Source: an uncultured Verrucomicrobia subdivision 3 bacterium (lineage in GTDB: Bacteria; Verrucomicrobiota; Verrucomicrobiia; Limisphaerales; UBA11358). Taken from it: a stretch of DNA of 56,029 nt. Shown here in pieces: positions 42,878 to 52,043 of the stretch. Positions within the stretch are counted from its first letter, which is position 1. Each line of letters starts with the position of its first letter. A program made the translations under genes and the position numbers. The DNA is taken from positions 1-56,029 of the forward strand of contig CAISYZ010000162.1 in assembly GCA_903889895.1 (NCBI GenBank), written 5' to 3'. Below the pieces are notes generated by a model, which saw nothing but the letters and a program-made list of their open reading frames with translations, was not told the DNA's origin and made no database searches.

Positions 42878-43403
42878 GAATCGCCAGGAATTTCTCGTGG
42901 TGCTGACCATCGCGGCGTTTGCGTTGCTGGTGGGCGTGAATTTTATTTTGGAACCGCTCGGCGGCTGGTGGTCGGCGCGGCAGGCGCAAATCAAGGAGTT
43001 GCGCACGAAGGTAGACGACGGCAGCCATCTGCTCAAGCGCGAGGCGGGCATCCGCAGCCGCTGGGCGGACATGCAGGCGAACGCGCTGCCGGCGAACACG
43101 TCGTTGGCGGAACAAAAGTTTTTGACGGCGGTGGACGGCTGGTCGCGCAGCAGCGGCGCGGAGGTAACAAGCCTGATGCCGCAATGGAAAAATGAATCCA
43201 CGAATTACCTCACGCTGACCTGTCGCGTGGAGACTTCCGGCGACCTGGGCGCGTTGAGCAAATTTATTTACGATCTGGAAAAAGGGCCGCTGGCGCTGCG
43301 GCTTGATTCGCTGGAACTCACGGCGCGCGACAAGGAGGGACAACAAATGACCTTGAGCACGGAAATCAACGGGCTGGCGCTCGTGCAACTGGACAAAAAA
43401 TGA
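42855..43403 (+). CDS. gspM: GspM/PilO-like protein
   Basis: The 182-residue product has one N-terminal membrane segment (FLVVLTIAAFALLVGVNFIL), a coiled region, and a small ferredoxin-like domain (VEVTSLMP-type, NYLTLTCRVETSGDLGALSK, FIYDLEKGPLALRLDSLEL) like PilO or GspM. The ATG at 42855 is chosen; a GTG four codons later (KIKNRQEF) is also possible. It partners with GspL in the inner membrane. Its stop overlaps the next start (ATGA). Confidence 0.78.
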   Translation: MEAAVKIKNRQEFLVVLTIAAFALLVGVNFILEPLGGWWSARQAQIKELRTKVDDGSHLLKREAGIRSRWADMQANALPANTSLAEQKFLTAVDGWSRSSGAEVTSLMPQWKNESTNYLTLTCRVETSGDLGALSKFIYDLEKGPLALRLDSLELTARDKEGQQMTLSTEINGLALVQLDKK

Positions 43404-44008
43404 AACTGCCACGCACCACAATTTTTTTAACGCTCGCGCTGGCTAGCGGGTTCGGCGCGTTTGCGCAGACAAGCAACCGGGTTCCGAGTGCGACAGATTA
43501 CGCCTCGTTCAGCCGGTTTGTAACGGATCGCAACATTTTTGATCCAAACCGCCAGCCGCATTACACGTCGAGCCGGCCGCGCACGCGGACGAGCTCGCGC
43601 TCACATTCCTCCTCAGCTCCGGCGTTCACGCTGGTTGGCACGATGAGCTACGAAAAAGGGTTGTTCGCCTTTTTCAGCGGAAACAACGAGGATTTGAAAA
43701 AAGTTCTGCCGGTCGCCCAGAAGATTGCCGGCTACACGCTCACACAAATCACGCCGGGCCGCGTGACGCTGGAATCCACGGATAGCAAGGAGAAATTACA
43801 ATTGCAGGTTGGCGATGTGATGCGGCAGGAAGGCGGCAAGTGGGCATGGTCTGGTGCGGGTGAGGTGCCCGCCGGTGACAGCACCAGCACGGCGGAGCCG
43901 GCCAGTGCCGCCAGCAGTGACAGTCCGGCGGCGACCATTTCGCCGGCCAGTGAACCGAATGATGTTTTGAGAAAGTTGATGGAGAAACGAGCAAAGGAAT
44001 CACAATGA
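43400..44008 (+). CDS. GspC/PilP-like periplasmic protein
   Basis: The 202-residue product has a signal peptide or short membrane anchor (TTIFLTLALASGFGAFAQ), the RFVTDRNIFDPNRQP motif, a Ser/Arg-rich linker, and a homology-region-like beta domain (FTLVGTMSYEKGLFAFFSGN to LQLQVGDVMRQEGGKWAWSG). It ends in an Ala/Ser/Pro-rich tail and a charged helix. It probably links the inner-membrane platform to the secretin N-domains, as GspC or PilP does. It lies directly before the split secretin and overlaps it by four bases. The protein at 25555 has a similar RNxF segment. Confidence 0.72.
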   Translation: MKLPRTTIFLTLALASGFGAFAQTSNRVPSATDYASFSRFVTDRNIFDPNRQPHYTSSRPRTRTSSRSHSSSAPAFTLVGTMSYEKGLFAFFSGNNEDLKKVLPVAQKIAGYTLTQITPGRVTLESTDSKEKLQLQVGDVMRQEGGKWAWSGAGEVPAGDSTSTAEPASAASSDSPAATISPASEPNDVLRKLMEKRAKESQ

Positions 44009-45435
44009 AAAAAATTAGCTTGAGCTTGATTATAATTGGCTTTGCGGGACTGCTGGTTTCAGCCGCCGCGCAGGACAATTCCGGAGACAACAATCCGCCG
44101 CCACCGCCGTCGGATGCGGGCGGGCCGCCGCCAGGCGGTGAGGCGGGGCCGGATGCCGGTCCGCCGGTGGCACCACCGGAAATGAACGGCGATCAGCCGG
44201 CGGAAACAGCGCCAGCCGAAACTGCCGACACCACCACCGTGGTGAACAGCACCAACGGTGAGCCCTCTGTCATCATGCCGGGAACGGCGAAGGATGTTTC
44301 GGCCGCGAATACCGACACGCAATACACGCCGCCGGCGACCGGCACCAACGCGGACGAGCTGCGGTTGAATTTCCGCAACGCGCCGCTGGAAATGGTGCTG
44401 AATTATTTGAGCGACGCCGCCGGTTTCATCATCGTGCTGGACACGCGGGTGAACGGCAACGTGAGTGTCATCAGCAGCCACCCGATGACGCGCGACGAGG
44501 CGGTGGATTTGCTGAACGCCGTGCTGAACAAAAATGGTTACGCGGCCATCCGCAACGGTCGCACACTGACCATCGTGGACAAGAACGACGCGAAGACGCG
44601 CGACATTCCGGTGAAGACCGGCAACCTGCCGGATCAGATTCCGAACAACGCCGAAATTGTTACGCAAATTATTCCCATCCGCTTTGTCGAAGCGCGGCAA
44701 CTGGTTTCCGATTTGACGTCTTTTGTCTCGCCGCAGGCGACGGTGGTGGCGAACGAGGCGGGCAATTCCATTGTCATCACGGACACACAGTCAAACATCC
44801 GGCATCTGGCTGAGATCATCAAGGCGGTGGATGACAGCGCGGAGGCGGAGACGGAAATCCGCGTGTTCCATCTTAAGCACGCCAGTCCGTCGGATGTGGC
44901 GAGTGAGCTGGCCAGCATTTTTCCGAGCAGCGGCACTTCCGGCAACAACACGCAGTCGCCAATTCGGTTCGGCGGTGGTGGCGGCGGACCGGGTGGCTTT
45001 TTTGCGCGGATGATGGGCGGTGGCGGCGGTGGCAATGCCAGCGGCGGTTCCAACGACCGCATCAAAAAGGCAACGCAGGTCAACGCGGTAGCGGACTCGC
45101 GCATCCAGGCCGTCATTGTGACCGCGCCGAAGGAGTTGATGGAGCAGATTGGGAGCATGATGAACGACCTTGACGTGCCTTCGACGCGCGACCAGAAAGT
45201 CTTTGTGTTTCACATGAACAACGGCGATCCCCAGCAGGCGGCACAGGTGTTGCAAACCATGTTCCAAAGTTCCTCATCGCGCAGCAGTAGCAGCAGTTCG
45301 TCGCAGAACAGCGCGCTGATGCAGCGGGCGCAAAATAATGCCAGCACGACCAGTTCATCCAGTTCGTCAAGCAGTTCCGGCTTTGGCACCAGCGGCAGCG
45401 GCGGTCGTGGTGGTGCGGGAGGATTGCAATTCTGA
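44005..45435 (+). CDS. Secretin periplasmic N-domain protein (first half of split GspD)
   Basis: The 476-residue product has a signal peptide (MKKISLSLIIIGFAGLLVSA, AAQ), a long Pro/Gly-rich segment (about 24-110) and secretin N-domains. The N0/N1 part is LRLNFRNAPLEMVLNYLSDA through QIIPIRFVEARQLVSDLTSF. N2 is TEIRVFHLKHASPSDVASEL through VNAVADSRIQAVIVTAPKEL. The first half of N3 is QKVFVFHMNNGDPQQAAQVL. It then ends in a Ser/Gly-rich tail. No secretin barrel domain is present; that is in the next gene. It would sit in the periplasm and dock to the GspC-like protein. Confidence 0.85.
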   Translation: MKKISLSLIIIGFAGLLVSAAAQDNSGDNNPPPPPSDAGGPPPGGEAGPDAGPPVAPPEMNGDQPAETAPAETADTTTVVNSTNGEPSVIMPGTAKDVSAANTDTQYTPPATGTNADELRLNFRNAPLEMVLNYLSDAAGFIIVLDTRVNGNVSVISSHPMTRDEAVDLLNAVLNKNGYAAIRNGRTLTIVDKNDAKTRDIPVKTGNLPDQIPNNAEIVTQIIPIRFVEARQLVSDLTSFVSPQATVVANEAGNSIVITDTQSNIRHLAEIIKAVDDSAEAETEIRVFHLKHASPSDVASELASIFPSSGTSGNNTQSPIRFGGGGGGPGGFFARMMGGGGGGNASGGSNDRIKKATQVNAVADSRIQAVIVTAPKELMEQIGSMMNDLDVPSTRDQKVFVFHMNNGDPQQAAQVLQTMFQSSSSRSSSSSSSQNSALMQRAQNNASTTSSSSSSSSSGFGTSGSGGRGGAGGLQF

Positions 45436-45463
45436 TGCGGGCTGAAATACCGGAGATAAAATT

Positions 45464-46717
45464 ATGAAGACACAACATTTTAAAAATATTTACGGCGGTG
45501 CGCTGGCGGTTTTGCTGGTGGCAACGCTGACGGTTCACGCGCAGCAACGCGGCGGCGGTTTTGGTGGCGGTGGGGGTGGCGGTTTTGGTGGTTTTGGCGG
45601 CTTCGGCGGCGGCGGCTTTGGCGGTGGTGCTCGCAGCAGCAGCAGTTCCAGCAGCACTTACAATAACAACGGCACAGTGGGCAGCGCCACGATTACCGTT
45701 GATCCGCAGACGCACAACCTCGTGGTCATTGCCGACGAGGAGACAAGTCTGCAGATCAGCAATGTCCTTGCGAATCTCGACGCGCCCAAGCCGCAGGTGC
45801 TTATCAAGGTGGCGTTCGTCGAGGTGCAGCGGAATGACGGCCTCGATATCGGTGTCGAAGGCGCCTACAACAACAGCGACTTGGGCAACAGCCTTTCCGG
45901 CAGCGCGGCGAATGTGTTCGGCCTAGCCGGGGCTAACTCCATTGTGACCAATTTTAACGGCGTCACCGGCGCGGGCACGGGAGCGCTGACTCCGGGAGCC
46001 GGCGGCGCAAACGGTTTTTACCAGATCATGGGCAAGGATTTTCAAGCCACGCTCAAAGCGATTGCGACGGCAGGCAAATCACAGGTGCTGTCACGTCCGT
46101 CCATTTTGGCGCGGGATGGTCAGTTGGCAAAAATCGTCATTGGGCAGGAAGTTTATCTGCCCAGCGGTGTGTCGCAGCAGGCGACGACCGGCTTGACGCC
46201 CGTGACGACCATCAACGGCAGCTATACCGAGGTCGGCATCATCCTTAACGTCACGCCGTTCATCGGCGCGAACAGTCTCGTGGAAATGATTGTGCAGCCG
46301 CAGATTTCCTCAATAGACCAAACCTCCTCCGGCCAGGCCATCGCCTCCGGCGGCGTGCTGGGCACAACCATTTTTGCGCCGAATCTCAACATCCGTTCCG
46401 CCGACACCGTCGTGGTCACGCCCGACGCGCAACCGGTCGTCATCGGCGGTTTGATTTCCGACACCAAATCGTCCGGTGACAGCAAGGTGCCAATCCTCGG
46501 CGATATCCCGATTCTGGGCCAACTCTTCAAAGCCAGCACCAAGTCCACCAGCAAGACGGAACTGCTCATTTTCCTCACGCCACACATCGTGGATTCACCC
46601 TCCCAGCTCTCTGGTTTTGGTGTTGGTGAGCTGCATCAGGCTCCGGCCATTACCAATTCTGTTTCCGAGCAGGATCTCGATCGTTTCTTGGAACGTGTTC
46701 CGGTGAAGCGGAAATAA
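45464..46717 (+). CDS. gspD: Secretin barrel protein (second half of split GspD)
   Basis: The 417-residue product has its own signal peptide (ending LTVHA), a Gly/Phe/Ser-rich segment (about 27-65), then the second half of an N3 domain (ATITVDPQTHNLVVIADEET) and the secretin outer-membrane domain. The latter includes VLIKVAFVEVQ, VLSRPSILARDGQLAKIVIG, VNVTP-type strands and the signature VPILGDIPILGQLF with KTELLIFLTPHIV. A good Shine-Dalgarno (GGAG) precedes the ATG, and 28 bases separate it from the first half. It should form the outer-membrane pore. Confidence 0.9.
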   Translation: MKTQHFKNIYGGALAVLLVATLTVHAQQRGGGFGGGGGGGFGGFGGFGGGGFGGGARSSSSSSSTYNNNGTVGSATITVDPQTHNLVVIADEETSLQISNVLANLDAPKPQVLIKVAFVEVQRNDGLDIGVEGAYNNSDLGNSLSGSAANVFGLAGANSIVTNFNGVTGAGTGALTPGAGGANGFYQIMGKDFQATLKAIATAGKSQVLSRPSILARDGQLAKIVIGQEVYLPSGVSQQATTGLTPVTTINGSYTEVGIILNVTPFIGANSLVEMIVQPQISSIDQTSSGQAIASGGVLGTTIFAPNLNIRSADTVVVTPDAQPVVIGGLISDTKSSGDSKVPILGDIPILGQLFKASTKSTSKTELLIFLTPHIVDSPSQLSGFGVGELHQAPAITNSVSEQDLDRFLERVPVKRK

Positions 46718-46758
46718 GCGATTGAGATTTTTCATCGCCACGCCAGACTGAATTGCAC

Positions 46759-48315
46759 ATGGAATTGAACCGTCAACGTCATCTGGTTTTTGGTCTGATT
46801 GTCGGCGCGTGGCTGCTGGTCGTCGGCTGGCAGGTGCAGGAGCATTTGAGCGTAGTTGCGGTTGCCCAGTCCGACCTCCGCAGCCGCTCGCACGAAATCG
46901 CCGGCACGCTGAGCGCCGTCACACGCGCGTTGAGTTTTCGCGGCGCAGTTTTTCAGGAACGACTTGATCCGGTCCTCAAGGAACTGGTTAACAACCGGGC
47001 CAACTCCCTCGTCAAACTGATTTACGTCGGCCTGCTGAACACCGACGGCGACCCGGTCGTGGCCGTCGGTAACACGAATCTGTTTTCCCGTGAAATGTCA
47101 GCCAGCGGTGAAATATGGTCGGATAGCTACGTCGCCTTCATCCTGCCCGTCGAAGGTGCGAGCGTCAGCCCCGAAGGCGTGACCAACAATCCCACGGTCG
47201 TTTTGCCGGCCTTCCGCGATCTGACGAATGGGGTTGGGCATGGCCGCGATTTTTCCCATCGAGACCGCCGGTCTGAAGGCACCAACTCTTTTGACAGTTT
47301 TAATTCATCCACCAATTTTCCGCCGCCGCCCACGAATGCCACCGGCCAGGCCGAGCCGCCCCCGCCGCCGCCCGATGGCGGCGAGCGTCCGCGTGGCGGC
47401 AACCGTCGTCCGCCGTGGATGCGCGGGATGACCGATGCCGAGTTCAAGGTGCTCGCCGCCAAGCGCGAGCTGCACGGCCTCGTCCTCGCCATGTCCACCG
47501 TGAATTATCGCGCTATATGCACGCACGATTTGTGGCTGCGCGGCGTCATCGCGTTTTTCGCCGGCATCTCCGCGCTCGGCGCCGGGCTGGCCTGGCGCAA
47601 CTTGCGTCGCACAGCGGAATTGCAAATCCGTTTGGTGCGCGCGAGCGAATTGAATTCCCATTTGAAGGAATTGAATCTTGCCGCGGCCGGTCTCGCCCAC
47701 GAGACGCGCAACCCGCTCAATTTGATTCGCGGTCAGGCGCAGATGATTGCGCGGCTGCCGGACGCTTCGCCGGATGTCCGTGAAAAATCCAAAATCATCG
47801 TGGACGAGACTGACAAGGTGACGGCGCAGTTGACCGAGTTCATCAACTATTCGCGTCCGCGCGAAGTCCGGCGCACCAAGGTGGTGGTGCTCGCCGCCTG
47901 TCAGGAAATTGTCCGCACGCTTGGCTACGACATTGAGGAAAAGAAATTGCGTGTGGAGGTTGCGGGCGAAAACCTAGCCATTGAGGCGGACGAACAATTG
48001 TTGCGGCAGGTGTTGTTCAACCTGCTCATCAACGCCACACAGGCCGTGGGCGAGGGCGGACAGATCAAAGCTGAAGTTCGTCGCGCCAACGCAACCGAGG
48101 CTGTTTTTGAAGTTCGCGATGACGGTCACGGCGTCCTGCCGGAAAATCGGCTGGAGATTTTCAAGCCGTATTTCACCACGCACCAGAAGGGCACTGGTCT
48201 CGGCCTCGCCGTCGTGTCGCAAATCGTCATGGCGCACGGCTGGGAAATCACCTGTCTGCCCAATGAGCCGCGCGGCACCATCTTCAGGCTCACGCATCTG
48301 AAACTCGCGGCGTAG
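46759..48315 (+). CDS. Membrane sensor histidine kinase
   Basis: The 518-residue protein has two membrane segments (LVFGLIVGAWLLVVGWQV near the start and GVIAFFAGISALGAGLAW at about 260-277) enclosing a periplasmic domain with a Pro-rich stretch. A HisKA dimerisation domain follows with phospho-acceptor H314 in AGLAHETRNPLNLIRGQ, then HATPase boxes NLLINATQAV, DDGHGVLP and TGLGLAVV. It autophosphorylates in response to an unknown envelope signal. The start is ATG 46759. It lies 41 bp after the secretin gene. A receiver-only protein at 48882 is a possible partner. Confidence 0.88.
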   Translation: MELNRQRHLVFGLIVGAWLLVVGWQVQEHLSVVAVAQSDLRSRSHEIAGTLSAVTRALSFRGAVFQERLDPVLKELVNNRANSLVKLIYVGLLNTDGDPVVAVGNTNLFSREMSASGEIWSDSYVAFILPVEGASVSPEGVTNNPTVVLPAFRDLTNGVGHGRDFSHRDRRSEGTNSFDSFNSSTNFPPPPTNATGQAEPPPPPPDGGERPRGGNRRPPWMRGMTDAEFKVLAAKRELHGLVLAMSTVNYRAICTHDLWLRGVIAFFAGISALGAGLAWRNLRRTAELQIRLVRASELNSHLKELNLAAAGLAHETRNPLNLIRGQAQMIARLPDASPDVREKSKIIVDETDKVTAQLTEFINYSRPREVRRTKVVVLAACQEIVRTLGYDIEEKKLRVEVAGENLAIEADEQLLRQVLFNLLINATQAVGEGGQIKAEVRRANATEAVFEVRDDGHGVLPENRLEIFKPYFTTHQKGTGLGLAVVSQIVMAHGWEITCLPNEPRGTIFRLTHLKLAA

Positions 48316-48330
48316 CCAAGCTGTCCGGCG

Positions 48331-48621
48331 CTATTCCGTGAACGATTGTTCGGCCTTGATTTGCTTTTCTGCGAGCATCCAGTGTTCCGCTTCCTTGCCG
48401 GCGGGCTTGCCTTGCTGCTCCCAAATAAAATAGGCGCGGCGCGCGATTTGTTCGGAGGTGATTTCTTGGGTGGGCAGGGGCTTGCTGGCGCGCTTCGTTT
48501 TGATTGTGGCTGTTTTGGCGGCTTTGGGTGCAGCTTTGGTGACGGCGGGTGCCGTCGTGCGCTTGCTCTTCGGCGTGACGATTTTACGATTCTTCAATTT
48601 GCTGGCGCTGGTAATTTTCAT
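48331..48621 (-). CDS. DUF2934 protein
   Basis: The 96-residue product has a Lys/Ala-rich basic N-terminal half and a C-terminal DUF2934 motif (EQIARRAYFIWEQQGKPAGK, EAEHWMLAEKQI). The role of DUF2934 is unknown; the basic tail suggests nucleic-acid binding, which is inference. It converges with the kinase gene, 15 bp apart. The 260 bases upstream hold a small hairpin (CCGGCT/AGCCGG at about 48649-48664) and nothing else noticed. Confidence 0.78.
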   Translation of the reverse strand: MKITSASKLKNRKIVTPKSKRTTAPAVTKAAPKAAKTATIKTKRASKPLPTQEITSEQIARRAYFIWEQQGKPAGKEAEHWMLAEKQIKAEQSFTE

Positions 48622-48881
48622 GATGATCTTGGTAATATTTTTGTTTAACCGGCTTTTTAGCCGGAGACAGCCGTTGGTTTGGGCTGCGAAATATAAACTC
48701 TCTCCTTCAACAAAATCCTAGCGGCTTGCATGGCTTCTGTCCAGCCGGTAACAAGACTGGAAGTTTTGCCGAACAGCATTCCAGGCCAGCGCAATATTCC
48801 GGTTGCGCTGGGAACGGGATTGCAATTTGTGCGCCCGCCCCGCAGTATTTTGTCAGGTGTCAAAAATGAAGTCCGCCCGCC

Positions 48882-49313
48882 ATGAGTGAAGCTGCCGCCA
48901 TACCGCGCGCGAAGAAACTGCGCATTGTCCTCGTGGATGACGAGTGGCACATGCTTCAACTTTTGGAGATTTACCTCACGGAATGGTTTGACGAGGTGGA
49001 GCTGCTGCGCTTTCAAAATGGTGACCGGGCGTGGGAAGAACTGGCGCGGGTGGAAGCCGATTTGTTGATTACCGACTGGCGGCATCCCGGTCTGGACGGT
49101 GGGGAACTGGTGCGGAAGCTTGCGGGGAAAAAATCAAACACGCCGGTGCTGATGGTTTCCGCCTCCGACACGGACTGCATCCAGGAAATCGCCCGTCTGG
49201 GCGTGAAAATAACCTTTCTCCAAAAACCATTTGGCGTCCGCGATTTTTGGAAGGTGGTTAACGAACTGGTTGGCCCCTGCGACCATCCGCCGCGTCTGCC
49301 GGGTTTCGTTTAA
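48882..49313 (+). CDS. Response regulator receiver protein
   Basis: The 143-residue product is a single receiver domain: acidic pair in IVLVDDEWH (D19, D20), phospho-acceptor D65 in LLITDWRHPGLDGG, and K in FLQKPFG. No DNA-binding or enzymatic output domain is present, so it probably acts by protein contact or as a phosphate sink. The sensor kinase at 46759 is the nearest candidate partner. It ends 3 bp from the convergent rmuC. Confidence 0.88.
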   Translation: MSEAAAIPRAKKLRIVLVDDEWHMLQLLEIYLTEWFDEVELLRFQNGDRAWEELARVEADLLITDWRHPGLDGGELVRKLAGKKSNTPVLMVSASDTDCIQEIARLGVKITFLQKPFGVRDFWKVVNELVGPCDHPPRLPGFV

Positions 49314-49316
49314 AAT

Positions 49317-50687
49317 TCAAGCTGCCGGCGGCAATCGCAGCGTCGCGTCGAGCGGCGGCAACTCCGCCAAATCTTTTCCACCGGTGCCGCCACCGAGCTT
49401 TTGCAATTTCTCGCCCGAAGGTTTGATGCGCGATTCGTAGCTGCCCACGGCCTGATTGAACGCGCGGTTGGCTGTGTCCAAGCCGCCGCGAATTTTTTCC
49501 AGATGCTCCGTGAACGTGACCACGCGCACAAAAAGTTCCTGCGCCGCCTCGGCGATTTTCTGCGCGTTTTCCGTCTGCGCGTGCTGTTGCCAGCTCACGC
49601 TCACCGAACGCAGCAGCGCAATCAAAGACGCTGGTGTGGCGAGCAAAATCCGTTTCTCCGCTGCCCAAACAATCAAATCGTGATCGCCTTCCAGCGCCGC
49701 GCTGAACAGCGATTCCGCCGGCACGAACAGCACGACGTAATCCAGCGCGTTCGGGAACTGGCGCGGATAATCACGGTCGGCCAGCGCCTTGATCGTGCCT
49801 TTCAATTTCGCCGCGTGCGCCGCTAGAGCCTCCGCGCGCTTCACAGGTTCGGCGGATTCCAGCGCGGTGAGAAAATCAAAGTCCGGCACCTTTGCGTCCA
49901 CGATGATGAAGCGGTCACCCGGCAGTTTTACCACGAGGTCGGGACGGTTTTCGCTGGTGGCGGTTTGCTCCGTGAAATCGCAATGCGCGCTCATGCCCGC
50001 CGCCTCGACCACGCGCCGCAGCGTTTCTTCGCCCCATTTGCCGCGCGCCTGGTTGTTTGTCAGCACCGAACGAAACTGCGCCGTTTCCGATGCAAGCGAT
50101 TGGTTCGTTTGCGTCAGCGATTCAAGCTGTTTCTTCACTTCACCCAAAACGCCCGACTGTGCCGTCTCACTTTGCTGTAAACGCTGCTGGTAAGTTTCTA
50201 ATTGCTGTTTGAGAGGTTCAACCAAAGTCTTGATGGCCTCCTGCCGTTCGGTCAAATCGCCCTTGGCCTTCGCCCGCAATGTTTCAAAACTCTGTTCTGC
50301 CAATCGTAGGAATTCCGGCGCGGATTGCTTGAGTGCGTCGGCACTCATTGCCTTGAACGCCTCGCGTAAGTCGCCAATCGCCTTTTCTTGCGCGGCCTTC
50401 GCGTCGTGCAAAGTTTGCTCGTGAAGCTGTTTCTGCTCGGCCAGGATTTTTTCCGCCGCCACCTGGTTGGCCTGCGCCGTGGCGAGTGCGCTTATACTTT
50501 GCGTGATTTGTTCGCCGGCCTGTTTCAACTCCGCTTCGCACTGCGCGAGTTGCTGGCGCAATTCATTTTCCAGCCGCGTGTCGGCAGGCGCCGTGGTTTG
50601 CTTGCGCGAGCTGAGCAACCAGCCGATGAGCAGGCCAAGTCCGCCGCCAAGCAAAAACGCGATCGCAAGCTGGATTCCGAGCGGCAT
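49317..50687 (-). CDS. rmuC: DNA recombination protein RmuC
   Basis: The 456-residue product has an N-terminal membrane anchor (LAIAFLLGGGLGLLIGWLL), a long coiled coil (about 30-200) and the RmuC domain (GKWGEETLRRVVEAAGMSAH, RPDLVVKLPGDRFIIVDAKV, YVVLFVPAESLFSAALE, and LLATPASLIALLRSV). RmuC limits inversion and recombination at short repeats in E. coli; the mechanism is thought to involve a nuclease fold. Its presence in a repeat-rich genome is suggestive only. It is 3 bp downstream of ridA. Confidence 0.92.
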   Translation of the reverse strand: MPLGIQLAIAFLLGGGLGLLIGWLLSSRKQTTAPADTRLENELRQQLAQCEAELKQAGEQITQSISALATAQANQVAAEKILAEQKQLHEQTLHDAKAAQEKAIGDLREAFKAMSADALKQSAPEFLRLAEQSFETLRAKAKGDLTERQEAIKTLVEPLKQQLETYQQRLQQSETAQSGVLGEVKKQLESLTQTNQSLASETAQFRSVLTNNQARGKWGEETLRRVVEAAGMSAHCDFTEQTATSENRPDLVVKLPGDRFIIVDAKVPDFDFLTALESAEPVKRAEALAAHAAKLKGTIKALADRDYPRQFPNALDYVVLFVPAESLFSAALEGDHDLIVWAAEKRILLATPASLIALLRSVSVSWQQHAQTENAQKIAEAAQELFVRVVTFTEHLEKIRGGLDTANRAFNQAVGSYESRIKPSGEKLQKLGGGTGGKDLAELPPLDATLRLPPAA

Positions 50688-50690
50688 AAA

Positions 50691-51074
50691 TCAAAAATGC
50701 GCGATGACTTCAATCTCCACGTTCGCGCCCTTCGGCAGGGCGGCGACCTGCACGGTGGAACGCGCCGGGAAATTTTCCGTGAAATATTTCGCGTAAACTT
50801 CATTCATCGCCGCGAAGTCGCCGAGGTTCGTCATGAACACCGTGCTTTTCACGACGCTGGCAAACGTGAGCTTCTGATCGTCCAGAATCGCCTTCACATT
50901 TTGCAGCACGCGCTCGGTCTGCGCCCGGATGTCACCCGCGACCAAATTACCGGTGGCCGGATCAAGCGGGATTTGTCCGGCGCAGAACAGCAGATCGCCG
51001 ATGCGCACGGCGTGGTTGTAGGGGCCGACGGCGGCGGGGGAATTCTTGGGCTTGATGATGGATTTGGTTGCCAT
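50691..51074 (-). CDS. ridA: RidA family deaminase
   Basis: The 127-residue protein matches the RidA/YjgF family, which hydrolyses reactive enamine/imine intermediates from amino acid metabolism. Motifs include AVGPYNHAVRIGDLLFCAGQ, IPLDPATGNLVAGDIRAQTE, VFMTNLGDFAAMNEVYAKYF and the C-terminal FPARSTVQVAALPKGANVEI with the catalytic Arg. It forms a two-gene operon with rmuC and is divergent from the CvfB-like gene 96 bp away. Confidence 0.93.
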   Translation of the reverse strand: MATKSIIKPKNSPAAVGPYNHAVRIGDLLFCAGQIPLDPATGNLVAGDIRAQTERVLQNVKAILDDQKLTFASVVKSTVFMTNLGDFAAMNEVYAKYFTENFPARSTVQVAALPKGANVEIEVIAHF

Positions 51075-51170
51075 AAACGCTTCGCGAGTCTGTCGGTTTT
51101 ATTTGTCAGCGTCAAGGTGGGGTCGTTTTTTGCTCCCGCTGGCGGCGGTTCGCGCATACGCTGTCGGCAA

Positions 51171-52043
51171 ATGGCCATCCTTGGCAAACGCAATTCGCTC
51201 GCAATCATCCGCGAGTCATCGCCCGGCCTTTACCTCGACGGCGGGGAATTGGGCGAAATACTTCTGCCCGGCCGCTATATTCCTGCGGGACTTGTGCCGA
51301 AGCAAAAGCTCGATGTCTTCGTCTATCGCGATTCCGAAGACCGCCTCGTGGCCACGACCGAAAAACCGCATGCGATGGTCGGCGAGTTCGGCTACATGAA
51401 GGTCAAAAGCGTGAACCCGCAAATCGGCGCGTTTCTCGATTGGGGACTCGCGAAAGATTTGTTGGTGCCGTTTCGCGAACAGGAATTTCCCCTGCGCGTT
51501 GGCGATTGGGTGGTGGTCTATGTCGCGCTGGATGCGCAGACGAATCGCATTCTCGCCAGCACGCGGCTCAACCGCCATTTGAACCGCGACACGCCGGCGT
51601 ATCGGGATGGCCAGCCGGTGAGTATTTTTATCACGGCCAAGACGCCGCTCGGCTATAACGCCATCGTGGACAACGCCCATTTCGGATTGCTCTACAAAGA
51701 CCAACTCGCTTACGCGCTCAAGATCGGCGCGCGGATGAAAGGCTTTGTTCGCACCGTCCGCGCGAACGGGAAAATTGATTTGAGTCTAGATGCTTCCGGC
51801 TACAAGCGCGTCGCGCCGCTGACGGACTTGATTGTCACCGCGCTCAAGATGAGCGGCGGCAAACTGGCGTTCGATGACGACAGTTCGCCCGTCGTCATCC
51901 GGCAGCATTTCAACGTGAGCAAAAAGGCGTTCAAGCAGGCGCTCGGCAAACTTTACAAGACGCGCCGCATCGCGTTTACCCAGCCGGGCATCGAACTGCT
52001 GGACAATGAAACGTGGATTCCTGGTGCAAAAATAAAATCATGA
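51171..52043 (+). CDS. CvfB-like S1 RNA-binding protein
   Basis: The 290-residue product has S1-type OB domains (GLYLDGGELGEILLPGRYIP; VKSVNPQIGAFLDWGLAKDL) and a C-terminal winged helix (VVIRQHFNVSKKAFKQALGK, LYKTRRIAFTQPGIELLD), the layout of the CvfB family of RNA-binding virulence regulators. The ATG at 51171 is the natural start; a much longer open frame to the left is rejected because it covers rmuC and ridA on the other strand. The stop overlaps the RNase R start (ATGA), suggesting coupled translation and a shared role in RNA handling. Confidence 0.82.
   Translation: MAILGKRNSLAIIRESSPGLYLDGGELGEILLPGRYIPAGLVPKQKLDVFVYRDSEDRLVATTEKPHAMVGEFGYMKVKSVNPQIGAFLDWGLAKDLLVPFREQEFPLRVGDWVVVYVALDAQTNRILASTRLNRHLNRDTPAYRDGQPVSIFITAKTPLGYNAIVDNAHFGLLYKDQLAYALKIGARMKGFVRTVRANGKIDLSLDASGYKRVAPLTDLIVTALKMSGGKLAFDDDSSPVVIRQHFNVSKKAFKQALGKLYKTRRIAFTQPGIELLDNETWIPGAKIKS

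Noticed and set aside
44005-46717. Simple frameshift splitting one secretin gene
   Set aside because: The second part has its own signal peptide, Shine-Dalgarno site and ATG, and 28 bases separate the ORFs, which a single indel would not create.
50388-51170. N-terminal extension of the CvfB-like ORF over rmuC and ridA
   Set aside because: The extension is antisense to two recognised genes; the family N-terminus begins at the ATG at 51171.
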